64,000 bases of DNA, taken from assembly GCF_017874215.1 (NCBI RefSeq), contig NZ_JAGGLB010000010.1, positions 186,001-250,000 on the forward strand. Reading direction: 5' to 3'. The notes under the pieces are model-generated. The model ran no database searches. It had not been told where the DNA came from and was given only the letters and a program-made list of their open reading frames with translations. A program made the position numbers and the translations under genes. The DNA is from Paenibacillus eucommiae (lineage in GTDB: Bacteria > Bacillota > Bacilli > Paenibacillales > NBRC-103111). Below are positions 55,036 through 63,768 of the stretch, piece by piece (position 1 is the first letter of the stretch; each line of letters opens with the position of its first letter).

Positions 55036-55270
55036 GGCGTCCTTTGATGAGCGTGTTCATGGCGTTGGTGCATGACGGAGGGAATGGCTGTGTGCTCCAG
55101 CCGCTGTTAAAGATTTGTTCCCTTGAATGGAATGGATAAGGGGGTTGGAACAAATCTTCAAAGGCGGACGCTTCCGCTCTTCCGCCCACAGCCATTCCCT
55201 CTCTTTAGCTACAATCGCACGAATCACATAAACACCAAGCTCAAACGAACAGCCAGCAAGGGTTTTTCTC
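55036..55270. repeat. Modular intergenic repeat, copy 5 (3' truncated)
   Basis: GGCGTCCTTTGATGAGCGTG left flank, then the best-preserved palindrome (55078-55202). GGAGGGAATGGCTGTG and GATTTGTTCC face GGAACAAATC and CACAGCCATTCCCTC. The spacer module with CAAGCTCAAACGAACAGCC follows and stops abruptly at about 55270 before the hairpin module. No gene is seen from 54894 to 55552. Confidence 0.85.
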
Positions 55271-55504
55271 TTAGTGTACTCTCTTTCCCACCTATAGAAT
55301 ACATTCCAATAAGAACCAACCATGGGGGACAAAAAGATGCATAAGCTTTCGCAGGATTTCACTACTAATAAGCAGATTCGAGTGAAAAAACCTGCACTTT
55401 TGCATCTTTTAGCCGCTGATTTTTATAAGCGCATCTAATCTAGGCCGCTCTAGTCAGGTCCAGGCAGGTCTAGCCAGGTCGGTCTAATCCAACCCAACCA
55501 GTCT

Positions 55505-55544
55505 CAAAAAAAACAAGCTCAAGCACGGTCTCTGCTTGAGCTTG
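55505..55544 (-). terminator. Strong intrinsic terminator of the UgtP-like gene
   Basis: Perfect 12-bp stem CAAGCTCAAGCA/TGCTTGAGCTTG with a 7-nt loop, followed by eight Ts on the minus strand, 9 bp after the stop codon. Confidence 0.92.
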
Positions 55545-55552
55545 GATTACTA

Positions 55553-56734
55553 TCACACCTCAGCGTACACAACCCGCCCGATGCGGCGCGGAGCCGGAAC
55601 CACATTGGTTGTGTTCAGGATCGTCCGCATTGCCTGGAATGACGCCGTCTTGTTCTGATGCAGCTTCGCTTTTGCGCTTATTGCATGAAGGACCTCAGGA
55701 CTTGCGGTCAGCTCCGCTAATAGGCCCAATAAGTCTGCTTCATCGTTTGCCTGCACGGCAGCGCCTGCTGATACCAGGAATGCTGCATTATCCTGCTCCT
55801 GTCCAGGAAGAGGCTTATACAACAGCATAGGCAGCTCAGTGGCAAGCGCTTCGGAAGTCGTCAATCCCCCTGGCTTCGTTATGATCAAGTCGGACAACGC
55901 CATGAGCTCGTGCACATAATCTACAAAGCCTGTCACTCTGAATCGGTGGCTGTCATGCTTCAGCTCCGCGGACAGCTTAGCCTGCAATTTCTCGTTGCGG
56001 CCGCATACAATGACGAATTGCACCGGCTTAAGTCTGGAGTCTGACTGCAACTGCTGAATAAATGCGCGGCTGATCATCCCGAGCCCGCCGCCCATGATGA
56101 GCACGGTCGGAAGAGATGGCTCCAAGCCATGCTTGTCGCGCAGCTGGCTGCGATCCATCGACCGGGCAAATTCCAGACAGATTGGAATGCCGGTTACCGT
56201 AATTCGGGAAGCCGGAACGCGCTGGGCAATAAGGGCTTCACGGACATGGTCCGAGCCGACTAGATATTTATCGGTATAAGGATGAATCCAATAGCTATGG
56301 TCGGTATAATCCGTAATTACTGTAACAGTGGGAAGATCTGTATGGCCGTGCGCCTTTAGCAGCGACATAGCTGCAGCCGCGCCTGGAAACGTGCAGACCA
56401 CGACAGTCGGCTGTACATCCTCAAGGAGCTGAAGCATCCGCTTGAACGCAAACATTCTTATACGCTTGGACAATCGGGAAAAAGAATTGTCTGTACGCGT
56501 CTTTTCGAACAAATATCCATAAACGGAGGGAAACATTTTGATCCACTGAATGTAAAGGCTGCGGCCTAGTGTATGCAAATGCGGGTGCGTCCACTCCATA
56601 AAATCAACGACTGTTGCTTCCACGTCAGAGCCGTTCAGCTGCGACGATTCGAGAATCGCCCGGGCAGCCTGCTTGTGCCCATCGCCTAAATCTCCCGAAA
56701 GTATGAGTACTTTATGTTTTTTGGTTATATTCAT
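55553..56734 (-). CDS. UgtP/MGDG-synthase-family diacylglycerol glycosyltransferase
   Basis: 393 residues. The N-terminal MGDG-synthase domain has ILSGDLGDGHKQAARAILES and the PTVVVCTFPGAAAAMSLLKAHG segment. The C-terminal GT28 domain has the UDP-sugar motif MALSDLIITKPGGLTTSEAL and LPGQEQDNA. It should add glucose from UDP-glucose to diacylglycerol at the inner membrane face to make glycolipid or lipoteichoic-acid anchor. Single gene, ATG after GAGGTGCTGATTCT. Confidence 0.88.
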   Translation of the reverse strand: MNITKKHKVLILSGDLGDGHKQAARAILESSQLNGSDVEATVVDFMEWTHPHLHTLGRSLYIQWIKMFPSVYGYLFEKTRTDNSFSRLSKRIRMFAFKRMLQLLEDVQPTVVVCTFPGAAAAMSLLKAHGHTDLPTVTVITDYTDHSYWIHPYTDKYLVGSDHVREALIAQRVPASRITVTGIPICLEFARSMDRSQLRDKHGLEPSLPTVLIMGGGLGMISRAFIQQLQSDSRLKPVQFVIVCGRNEKLQAKLSAELKHDSHRFRVTGFVDYVHELMALSDLIITKPGGLTTSEALATELPMLLYKPLPGQEQDNAAFLVSAGAAVQANDEADLLGLLAELTASPEVLHAISAKAKLHQNKTASFQAMRTILNTTNVVPAPRRIGRVVYAEV

Positions 56735-56947
56735 AGAATCAGCACCTCATTATCATTCGTTCGTTTTATCGATACAAGCCTTACTCATCTGGACATAGCA
56801 TTTAGAGTGAATCTTTTTGAAGATGTATTTATTTGGTGTATTATTGTATAGCTTTATTGTAAGGGAATTTAATCATAAGCAACAGTACTAACTTTTTCTA
56901 GTACCTGGTCTCAAATATATATAGTCGGAATATCAGCATAATTGATT

Positions 56948-57310
56948 TTAAGACAACCAAACAAATACAAGAGCCGCCAGCGCAGGAAGTCCTTGAACTA
57001 AGAGAATCGATTTTTTAGCCGTCATACCTCCAAAAATGGCCGCGATAAGAATGCAAACCAGAAAAAATAATTGAAGCTGACGAGCTACCTCTTCATTAGG
57101 GTATAACAAGCTCCAAATTAATCCCGCGGCAAGAAAGCCATTATATAATCCTTGGTTAGCTGCCAGTGATTTCGAGGCTTCTGCTACCTCCTTCGTAGTT
57201 CCGAACGCTTTCAATCCCCTGGGAGTCGTCCACAAAAACATTTCCAAATACAAAATATACAAATGCTCCAAAGCAACAATGCCAACGAGAATCGCGCTGA
57301 TCATCATCAT
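56948..57310 (-). CDS. DUF1304-family membrane protein
   Basis: 120 residues with four membrane helices. ALEHLYILYLEMFLWTTPRG and NQGLYNGFLAAGL are the hallmark segments of DUF1304. Start ATG after GGGAGGAAGAAGTAA. A TATAAT lies about 50 bp upstream on the minus strand. Function unknown. Confidence 0.85.
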   Translation of the reverse strand: MMMISAILVGIVALEHLYILYLEMFLWTTPRGLKAFGTTKEVAEASKSLAANQGLYNGFLAAGLIWSLLYPNEEVARQLQLFFLVCILIAAIFGGMTAKKSILLVQGLPALAALVFVWLS

Positions 57311-57397
57311 TTACTTCTTCCTCCCAGATCAAATTATCAACTTTTTTCGGAATAGTAAAATTATACCACATATATAACTACATAGTTTTCAAAAAAA

Positions 57398-58508
57398 TCA
57401 TCCCGCAGAAGCCTTACGCTTAAACAATAAATACATGAAGAAAGGAGCGCCTACTCCTGCTGTAAAAACCCCCGCAGGTATATCAAGCGGTTGGAAAAGC
57501 ATCCGCCCGGCCAGATCCGCCAAGAGGAGAATAATCGCACCTATGAGCGCAGACAGCGGTATGAGGATTTGATAAGCGTTGCCTGCAAGCTTTCTGGCCA
57601 TATGGGGAGCTAATAATCCGATAAACGAGATTGTACCCGGGGAAGCAGCCAGCGATGGTCATTCCCTACCAAGTATCTGCACAAATGGGGGACGATCAAC
57701 CCTATGAAAGCAATGGGACCTGCTGCGGCAACAGCGCTTCCTGCCAGAAGCACAATAGCGATTGCCGACACAACACGTATAAGCATCATTCGTTGGCCAA
57801 GGCCCTTCGCACTCTCGTCTCCTAATGCCATCACGTTCAACGATCCCGATAACCATAGAGCCAGAAGCAATCCTACTGACATATAGGGGAGCACGATAAG
57901 CAGATGATTCAGCTCTCTCCCTGACACAGAACCGACCATCCAGAACAAAGCAGACTCCAGCGAGTGTTTATTAATCAACATCATCCCCGAAGTGATTGAA
58001 GAAGCAAAGGCTGCTACAGATGCCCCCGCTAACGTGAGTTTAATGGGTTCAAACCCTCCTCTTCCCTGCATGCCCAAAGCATAAACCAAGAATGAAGTGA
58101 CAGCCGCCCCGGCAAAAGCAAGCCAGACCATTCTGCTCATCGTTAGCGATGAACCAAAGACAGCGAGGCCAATCACAATGAATAAGACTGCTCCCGAATT
58201 GATCCCGAATTGATCCCGAATATGGACGGAGAAGCTAGTGGATTTCTCGTTAATACTTGCATAAGAGTACCTGCAATAGCCAGGCTTGCCCCTACAGCCG
58301 CGGCTATCAACGCACGTGGTACGCGTGTATTCGTAATAATCAGGTGTTCATTAGAGCCATCGAATTGATTGTAAGCCAGCCACAAATCTCTCAGGCCGAA
58401 TTGATGAATACCAAATAAAACACTAGCAAGCATACAGATAAGCAGCACAATAAAACCTGCCCCCAGACCCCATAGCTTTCCTTGGCGGCTTTGCATCCAT
58501 ATAGTCAC
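57398..58508 (-). pseudogene. Broken FecCD-type iron-siderophore permease, chimera of two tandem permease genes
   Basis: Three reading frames make up one permease-like product. The first (58508-58173, GTG after GGAGGAACGAAG) runs to PSIFGINSG and is thrown out of frame by an 11-bp duplication. The second (to 57610) continues from FIVIGLAVFG and reaches GPIAFIGLIVPHLCRYLVG and NDHRWLLP. There the sequence jumps frame to GTISFIGLLAPHMARKLAG in the third frame (to 57398), repeating the same family motif. This is best explained by a deletion that fused the first permease to the end of a second one. Not functional as it stands. Confidence 0.85.
58192..58213. repeat. 11-bp tandem duplication that frameshifts the permease
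   Basis: tcccgaattga occurs twice in a row (58192-58202, 58203-58213), followed by a partial third copy. Removing one copy restores the FecCD reading ...FGINSGAVLFIVIGLAVFG. Confidence 0.9.
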
Positions 58509-58592
58509 CTTCGTTCCTCCTCCAAATCATAAATAAGCTAACACCAGTAATAATGACGTTAGCTTTTAGCTTGATGAACCTTACCAAGTTAC

Positions 58593-59411
58593 TTACTTTA
58601 CATCAAAATAGGCAACAATTTCATCCAAAAGTAAATTAGCCGCTTTGTAGCCTCCTGCCGAATTCCAAATGGCTTCATCTACTTGTACAACTTTGTTGTT
58701 TTTGGATACGTTCAAGTTTTTGAACAAAAAATCCTTCATCCAGTCCTCTACCACTTTGGAAGCATCCGTCTTCCCGGCAGCTTCTGTCACGAAGTAGAAT
58801 AAAACGTCTCCGTCCATTTGGGGTATCGTTTCTTTGGACATGACCTCGATAAAGGAGTCCTTGTCTTGGGAGGCGGGACGCGCAAAGCCCAGTTGGTTTA
58901 AAAGCACTCCCGAAAAGGTTTGCTTCTGATAAATACGCACCTGCGAGGCGGAGAACCGTGCAACCGATACTTTGGTCTCAGCTATGCTGCCCAGTTTGGC
59001 CTTCACATCAGCAACACGCTTGTCGAAGTCGGCCATAGCCTTCTCTCCCTCTTCTTTCTTGTTCACTGCTTCCATATACAGCTTGAAGTTGATTTTCCAG
59101 TCACCTGCTAAATCTTCCGCGAATACAGTAGGAGCGATCTGCTTTAATTGCTCGTATATTTTCTCCTGTCTGACTTTATTCCCAATAATGAGATCCGGTT
59201 TAAGACTGGCGATCAGTTCAATATTCGGTTGTAATTCATCCCCCACAGTAGTAACATCCTGCATATCTGCTTTAATGTGATCATACCAGGGATCTCCAAT
59301 CCACGATTGGACGGCACCAACTGGTTTAATCCCGACTGCAAGAAGGGCCACAGTGCCTTCGTTAGTCAAAATCACAACACGTTCAGGAGTTCCTTTGAGC
59401 TTCCAACACGG
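58593..59411 (-). pseudogene. 5'-truncated iron-siderophore substrate-binding protein
   Basis: The open frame starts inside the protein: KLKGTPERVVILTNEGTVAL is the usual beginning of the mature FhuD/FepB-type domain. The rest is complete (GIKPVGAVQSW, LKPDLIIGNKVR, RFSASQVRIY, WNSAGGYKAANLLLDEI). The signal peptide, lipobox and start codon are missing, and an in-frame stop lies just before 59411. An adjacent IS200/IS605 element explains the loss. In a shifted frame the nine upstream codons (AKNPANLTV) could be more of the same gene. Expression is unlikely. Confidence 0.85.
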
Positions 59412-59449
59412 TTAAATTTGCGGGATTCTTAGCTAGTTAACGCACGCAG

Positions 59450-59525
59450 GCCATTTCTGTTTTGTGCAGACTGCTAAGTGAAGAGCTAGCTCATTAGCTC
59501 GTCCTAGATCAGAGCTTATAGCTAT
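59450..59525 (-). ncRNA. Candidate omega-RNA (reRNA) 3' region of TnpB
   Basis: In IS200/IS605 elements the guide RNA overlaps the 3' end of tnpB and runs through the right end. Here this would be the strand after the TnpB stop, with hairpin-forming GACGAGCTAATGAGCTAGCTC. The right end may be damaged, so a working guide is uncertain. Inferred by position. Confidence 0.35.
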
Positions 59526-60590
59526 CTAGGCTGATAGACTGTTACCATCTATCCCAGGTTGGCGCATGATATTGATTGCCCCAACTCTGTCGCGATGTGC
59601 GTGGAATCCGCATGAACACTGATACATTCGATCCCTTGCCTTATTTCGCTTTGCGCATGCGGGGCAGGTTTGCGAAGTGTAGGCTGGGTTCACTTCGACA
59701 ACTCGGATGCCCGCTAAGGCCGCTTTGTAGGCGATAAACAGGAGCAATTGATGAAACGTCCAGTTATGCAGATGCTTTGCGTTTTTACGACTTGTTCTTG
59801 TCGCCTGGCGAATGTTCGTTAGCTTTTCGATCTTGATGACTGATACTTGTTGTTCTATCGCCGTGTTCACGATCTTCCTGCTGATTTTGTGGTTTTGGTC
59901 CATCATGTAGCGATGTTCCTTATTCTGCTGCTTGCGGATCGCAGATATTTTTTTCTGCTTGCCCATCTTTCTTCGGCGCACTTGATATTTGCGGCGCATG
60001 AACTTGTTCTGCCTGCCGTTGCCGGCAAACTGTGTCTTTCCTGTGGATGTGACAATGACGGCAGGGACTTTTAATCCCAGGTCAATGCCCATCGTGACGT
60101 CGCCCATTGTTGATTCCGTCCTTTTTTCAACCGAAATTTGAACGTACCACTTGCCCGACTTCTCGACGATTTTTAAGAGTCCCAGCTTTCCGCTTGACAG
60201 CAAGCCTTGCTCTCGCTGCGTTATATGTGCCGAAATGGTTATCCTCCGCACATTTCCGTCTATCATGAAGGGGATGGAAACGGCATCCTCTCCAAACGAA
60301 TAGTTTTGATTGTTCACGTAGTAGGCTCTGCGCTTGAGAATCGGACGTTTGCCTTGCTTCTTCATCTTTTTATGGATGCTTCGCGCATCTCGAATAGCTT
60401 GGTTCCTAACTGCGGAAGGCAGATTGGCCTTGATATCTTTGGATGTCAGCTTTGGAAAGACGCCCGATGCTTCAGCTTGTTCGGTTAGCAGATTGACCGT
60501 TTGGATATATTCATTTCCCGCCTCCTTCAATAAAGAAGGATCGCTTGGGAATATACGTATTTGAACGGTTATCGTTTGCATAGAGTTCAC
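59526..60590 (-). CDS. tnpB: TnpB, RNA-guided RuvC-type nuclease of an IS200/IS605 element
   Basis: 354 residues. The RuvC triad is present: D170 in MGIDLGLKVP, E255 in VIKIEKLTNI and D334 in HAHRDRVGAINI. A zinc ribbon with C309, C312, C325 and C327 lies between the last two. The N-terminal helical/OB part is also complete. The ATG overlaps the tnpA stop (ATGA). TnpB proteins cut DNA at a target chosen by omega-RNA and promote retention of the element. All catalytic residues are intact although tnpA is decayed. Confidence 0.9.
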   Translation of the reverse strand: MNSMQTITVQIRIFPSDPSLLKEAGNEYIQTVNLLTEQAEASGVFPKLTSKDIKANLPSAVRNQAIRDARSIHKKMKKQGKRPILKRRAYYVNNQNYSFGEDAVSIPFMIDGNVRRITISAHITQREQGLLSSGKLGLLKIVEKSGKWYVQISVEKRTESTMGDVTMGIDLGLKVPAVIVTSTGKTQFAGNGRQNKFMRRKYQVRRRKMGKQKKISAIRKQQNKEHRYMMDQNHKISRKIVNTAIEQQVSVIKIEKLTNIRQATRTSRKNAKHLHNWTFHQLLLFIAYKAALAGIRVVEVNPAYTSQTCPACAKRNKARDRMYQCSCGFHAHRDRVGAINIMRQPGIDGNSLSA

Positions 60591-60808
60591 CCCCTTATCT
60601 TTTGTTCTTCAACATAGCGTTTGATCGTTTCACTGGATATGTGCCCTGCCGTACTGGCCAAATAGGAACGAGTCCAAAGGCTTGGCAAGTGCTTCAAATG
60701 TTGGTTTTGTTGACGCAAGTGCCGCGAAGTTGATTCTTTCAACTTGGCCATAATGTCCTCTGGAGCATCTGTCGGCATACTCTCTCCCCACATTCCAATT
60801 GTATCCAT
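60587..60808 (-). pseudogene. Remnant of TnpA (Y1 transposase), C-terminal part
   Basis: The readable part (MPTDAPEDIMAKLKESTSRH, LWTRSYLASTAGHISSETIK, RYVEEQKIRG) matches the C-terminal half of IS200/IS605 TnpA. The upstream frames (to about 60933) carry no recognisable HUH motif and are shifted, so the N-terminal half is lost or scrambled. The element cannot transpose by itself. Confidence 0.75.
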
Positions 60809-61118
60809 TCACATTTACAAATGCAACGATAACATGAAAACATATATGACTTTTCACCAGTCTTAAAATATCCCTCGTCCATAGCGTGTTTAATCACTCG
60901 TGGTGCTTCAGCAGAAGGTAAATCGGTTGCCACTGGCGCCGTTTTCCCCAGTTTCAGTCAGCCCTATTCAGAGCAAAAAACGGATCTAATGAGCCTGTCG
61001 ATTTCGATTCACTATTAGCAAATCAAATCTTAACTGAAATCGATCAAAACTCACCTCTCAGCAGTCTCGGAAAGATTCCCCTCCCTTTGTAGGTCAGTTG
61101 ACTCTAACCATAGTAAAA
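60809..61118. other. Non-coding stretch between the IS element and the MITE-like element
   Basis: Apart from possible left-end IS sequence before about 60960, I see no gene or clear structure. Confidence 0.4.
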
Positions 61119-61308
61119 CCTGCAGATTTCAGGCTGTTGAGAAACCCCCTGTTTTTAATCAACGCTGAAAAAAAAGAAAAATCCGTCCGAAAACAGGGCT
61201 CTAAGATCGTTTTAAATCGATTTTTCTTTTAAAAGATGAGTTCCCCCACATCTTATTTGATCTGAAGGCAATGTTCAAATACTTTCTCAACAGCCTGAGA
61301 TTTGCAGG
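61119..61308. mobile_element. MITE-like element with 26-bp terminal inverted repeats
   Basis: CCTGCAGATTTCAGGCTGTT at the left end and its complement at the right end extend to 26 bp with two mismatches and bound 190 bp of non-coding DNA. An inner pair (CCCTGTTTT/AAAACAGGG) is also present. There is no transposase and no clear target-site duplication. Confidence 0.75.
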
Positions 61309-61418
61309 AATTTCCTTTAAAAGGTTCTTTTAGGCAACAAAAAGATGTACAATCGCAATTGCATCTTTTTTTGCCCCCATGGCAGGTTGGAGCCTTATCG
61401 ACCTGTACTTTTTTGCAC

Positions 61419-61497
61419 AAAAAAATCCCCTTTCAAGCAAAAGTGTCCAGGATTCATGAAACCCATGAATTTGCACACGCTCCGCCTAAAGGGGATC
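61419..61497 (-). terminator. Terminator downstream of the L25/ctc gene
   Basis: ATCCCCTTT and AAAGGGGAT form a 9-bp stem around a loop that contains a second hairpin (ATTCATG/CATGAAT). On the minus strand it ends in a T-run. It lies about 155 nt after the L25 stop. Confidence 0.6.
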
Positions 61498-61565
61498 TCA
61501 ACACAACATCTACCTATTATTTAAGATTTATGTTAATAGCATTTTACCTTATTTCTATACTTTTA

Positions 61566-61595
61566 CCTATGCCTATGCCTATGCCTATGCCTATG
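61566..61595. repeat. (CCTATG)5 microsatellite in the L25/ctc 3' untranslated region
   Basis: Five perfect 6-bp copies, followed by related degenerate text (tatctatacttgtacc). Probably variable in length. Confidence 0.95.
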
Positions 61596-61651
61596 ACTGT
61601 ATCTATACTTGTACCCGTATCTTCTATATCTATATCATATCCAAAAGAAAT

Positions 61652-62227
61652 CTATGAGGCCGTCTCTTCTTCAACTTCCTCATGAACAACTTTGATCTGA
61701 ATCATGACAGCATTCGAATCCGTCAGCACTTCAATTCCATCCTGGAAAATCAGGTCGGAAACGAGAAGCTGGTCGCCAGCGTCCAGGCCGCTAATGTCCA
61801 CTTCCATGGAAGTTGGCAGATCTCCAGGCATGCAGCGGACTTCTACTTCATACATCTCAATCTGCAGCACCCCACCGGCTTTCACACCAAGTGCATCTCC
61901 TGAGAAATGGATGGTCACTTTGCTATCCATGCTTTGCGTCATGTTCACATGATGAAAGTCGATATGCAGCAATTTGCCCGACAAGGTTTCCCTTTGGATG
62001 TTCTGAACAAGAACTGGAACCACTTTTTCATCAGAGGTTTTGCCTTGAAGAATAGCCCGCGGATTTTTTTTCAAAATGTCCAATATTTCTTTCTCATTAA
62101 CTTCTACGGACAAAGTCTCTTTACCAACTCCGTACAACACCGCCGGAATACGTCCCTGTTTTCTTGCTTGATTGATTTGGGCTTTTGTCTCGCCAGTGCG
62201 CTTGTTTAGTTGAATGGACTTATTCAT
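61652..62227 (-). CDS. ctc: Ribosomal protein L25/general stress protein Ctc
   Basis: 191 residues. The N-terminal L25 barrel (ARKQGRIPAVLYGVGKETLS) binds 5S rRNA. The C-terminal TL5/Ctc domain follows (IHFSGDALGVKAGGVLQ, RCMPGDLPTSMEVDISGL, an acidic EEVEEETAS end). Full length for the long L25 class. It has a consensus sigma-A promoter; no sigma-B-type promoter was recognised. Confidence 0.92.
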   Translation of the reverse strand: MNKSIQLNKRTGETKAQINQARKQGRIPAVLYGVGKETLSVEVNEKEILDILKKNPRAILQGKTSDEKVVPVLVQNIQRETLSGKLLHIDFHHVNMTQSMDSKVTIHFSGDALGVKAGGVLQIEMYEVEVRCMPGDLPTSMEVDISGLDAGDQLLVSDLIFQDGIEVLTDSNAVMIQIKVVHEEVEEETAS

Positions 62228-62272
62228 TTATTTAATTCCCGCTCTCTTTGACCATAAATTCTTGTCATCTCA

Positions 62273-62301
62273 ATTATAACACGACCATAAAATCTAGTCA
62301 A
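62273..62301 (-). promoter_or_regulatory. Sigma-A promoter of the L25/ctc gene
   Basis: TTGACT and TATAAT on the minus strand with a 17-bp spacer. The -35 overlaps the last codons of the upstream DUF1861 gene. Confidence 0.85.
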
Positions 62302-63247
62302 ATTGTTCATATTCGATAAAAGGATCGGGAATGTCAATCTGATAAGCCTCGGCATCACTAACACCAACGGATAGCACGGCTCGGCCATTGGCTGACCGTA
62401 TAAGTCCACCGCTGAAAATAACATCCTCCAACTCCGGTCGCTTGCCTGGGCCTATTGGAAAGTCAGTTCTTGCAGCAATAATTTTCATCGGCGTTTTCTC
62501 ACAGGTTTCGGGGTTGATAGCGAAAGTCATCGCATAATAATGCTTGTTACCTAATATATCAAAACAGGCTATATGTCCTAGTACGCCGACGTGGCCATTA
62601 CTCAGTAGATGCGCTTCGTTCGCACCGCCCCACTCTTCAGGGACAAATTGGTCGCGAAGCATTTCAGCATCATTGAAGGTTTGCTCGCTCAGCTCATCCA
62701 GTGAATCGATAATCGTAAATCCGATCTGCCCTCTTCCGCCTCTTGCTCCTTGCGGCCTTGTAAATACGCCTACCCTGCCATCCGCAAGCTCGATGAGACG
62801 AATATCCTTCATCGTACCCGGACCTGACGAAAAGTGACATAACGAATCAATTTGAAAACCGCGATAAAACTGAGTGACCCATGACACAATTTTTTCCGGA
62901 TTATCGGCTGCAGTGATGACTTCAACTCCGCCAATAATTAATTCACCCTTGATGATAGTCCAGCATGGATCCTGCAAATTATAAGTATGAGTATGTTCAC
63001 GGGGAGTCCAAATATGATTGTTGTCGTATGTAAAAAAGAAGACTTGAGAGAACTCGCTATCCCGTTCCTCAACTCTTCCCAAGATCACTTCCTCCCCGTC
63101 GTACCGGAACGGGGCCGTTATATTATATACATCCCTATGGCCAACCCCAGAGAAGCTTAGCTTCTCCACTTTCGTTGTGCGGGGGCTGGCATAAAATGTA
63201 TCCAGAAGCTGTTTACAGGTTTCCGTTTTCCTCTGTTCTTTTGTCAT
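62294..63247 (-). CDS. DUF1861-family protein, five-bladed propeller glycosidase-like (MTP-1 type)
   Basis: 317 residues from the ATG at 63247 (CAGGAGGACGGTA). Beta-propeller strands such as GHRDVYNITAPF, GEEVILGRVEERDSEFSQV, PGTMKDIRLIELADGRVGVF and EDVIFSGGLIRSANGRAVLS match DUF1861, a relative of GH43/GH130-type enzymes. A phosphorylase or hydrolase on mannosides is possible but not shown. It overlaps the end of the XRE gene by 35 nt, so the regulator and this gene are cotranscribed. Confidence 0.8.
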   Translation of the reverse strand: MTKEQRKTETCKQLLDTFYASPRTTKVEKLSFSGVGHRDVYNITAPFRYDGEEVILGRVEERDSEFSQVFFFTYDNNHIWTPREHTHTYNLQDPCWTIIKGELIIGGVEVITAADNPEKIVSWVTQFYRGFQIDSLCHFSSGPGTMKDIRLIELADGRVGVFTRPQGARGGRGQIGFTIIDSLDELSEQTFNDAEMLRDQFVPEEWGGANEAHLLSNGHVGVLGHIACFDILGNKHYYAMTFAINPETCEKTPMKIIAARTDFPIGPGKRPELEDVIFSGGLIRSANGRAVLSVGVSDAEAYQIDIPDPFIEYEQFD

Positions 63248-63563
63248 TACCGTCCTCCTGATGTTCAATCGATTCATCTATCTTTCCATCATTTTCTGCA
63301 TCATTTTGTCCAGTATTTTCTCCAACATTTTCCGAACCATTGTCCTTAGCTATTTCTTCGATTCCAATGAGCTGTCCCGGCTGGACATTAAAGTACAGGC
63401 ATAGCTTCAGCAGCAAATCCCTCGGATACTGTACCATCTCATCTTTATACATGCGGCGAATGGAATCGAAGTGGTAATTAACATCTTTGGCAAGCTTGCG
63501 TATCGATAGTTTAGGATCATGATTTTCCATAACTTCTTTTAATTTACTCCGTATGACTGGCAT
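63213..63563 (-). CDS. XRE-family regulator with acidic low-complexity tail
   Basis: Residues 1-70 form a Cro/CI-type helix-turn-helix (LSIRKLAKDVNYHFDSIRRM, YFNVQPGQLIGIEEI). The rest is Asn/Glu/Asp-rich and probably disordered (GQNDAENDGKIDESIE). ATG after AGGAGGTGTATGT. First gene of the unit with DUF1861. Confidence 0.85.
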   Translation of the reverse strand: MPVIRSKLKEVMENHDPKLSIRKLAKDVNYHFDSIRRMYKDEMVQYPRDLLLKLCLYFNVQPGQLIGIEEIAKDNGSENVGENTGQNDAENDGKIDESIEHQEDGNDKRTEENGNL

Positions 63564-63581
63564 ACATACACCTCCTACAAT

Positions 63582-63610
63582 AATATATATGGAGAATGGC
63601 GGAGAGTCAA
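63582..63610 (-). promoter_or_regulatory. Sigma-A promoter of the XRE/DUF1861 unit
   Basis: TTGACT and TATATT on the minus strand, 17-bp spacer. It is 5 bp from the divergent promoter at 63616. Confidence 0.75.
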
Positions 63611-63615
63611 TAAAA

Positions 63616-63644
63616 TTGACAAGAAAAAATGGTCATGTTATAGT
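63616..63644 (+). promoter_or_regulatory. Sigma-A promoter of the GT4 glycosyltransferase gene
   Basis: TTGACA and TATAGT with a 17-bp spacer, 125 bp before the ATG, back to back with the XRE promoter. Confidence 0.8.
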
Positions 63645-63701
63645 TGGAGCAGGGAATGAATTTTGAATTTTCAGAAAATAAAATATGTACACGTCCAAAA
63701 G

Positions 63702-63733
63702 AAATAAAGCCCTCTTTATTTTCTTTTTTTTTT
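63702..63733 (+). terminator. Terminator-like hairpin in the leader of the GT4 gene
   Basis: Stem AAATAAAG/CTTTATTT with a 4-nt loop, followed closely by a run of Ts. It lies between the promoter and the start codon, so it may attenuate transcription. AT-rich and therefore weak. Confidence 0.5.
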
Positions 63734-63768
63734 GCTAAAAATCCTGAACCAAGATGGAGGCTATTTAA

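Larger units (their letters stand above)
59450..60960 (-). mobile_element. IS200/IS605-type insertion sequence (ends approximate)
   Basis: It contains overlapping tnpA (decayed) and tnpB (intact) genes. On the tnpB 3' side is a subterminal region rich in small palindromes (GAGCTAGCTC near 59480), as expected for the right end. The typical terminal hairpin is not clear, and I could not fix either boundary. It sits at the broken 5' end of the siderophore-binding-protein gene. Confidence 0.7.

Noticed and set aside
60739..60933. Separate small gene upstream of the TnpA remnant
   Set aside because: It overlaps the TnpA remnant in another frame and shows no homology; it is part of the decayed transposase region.
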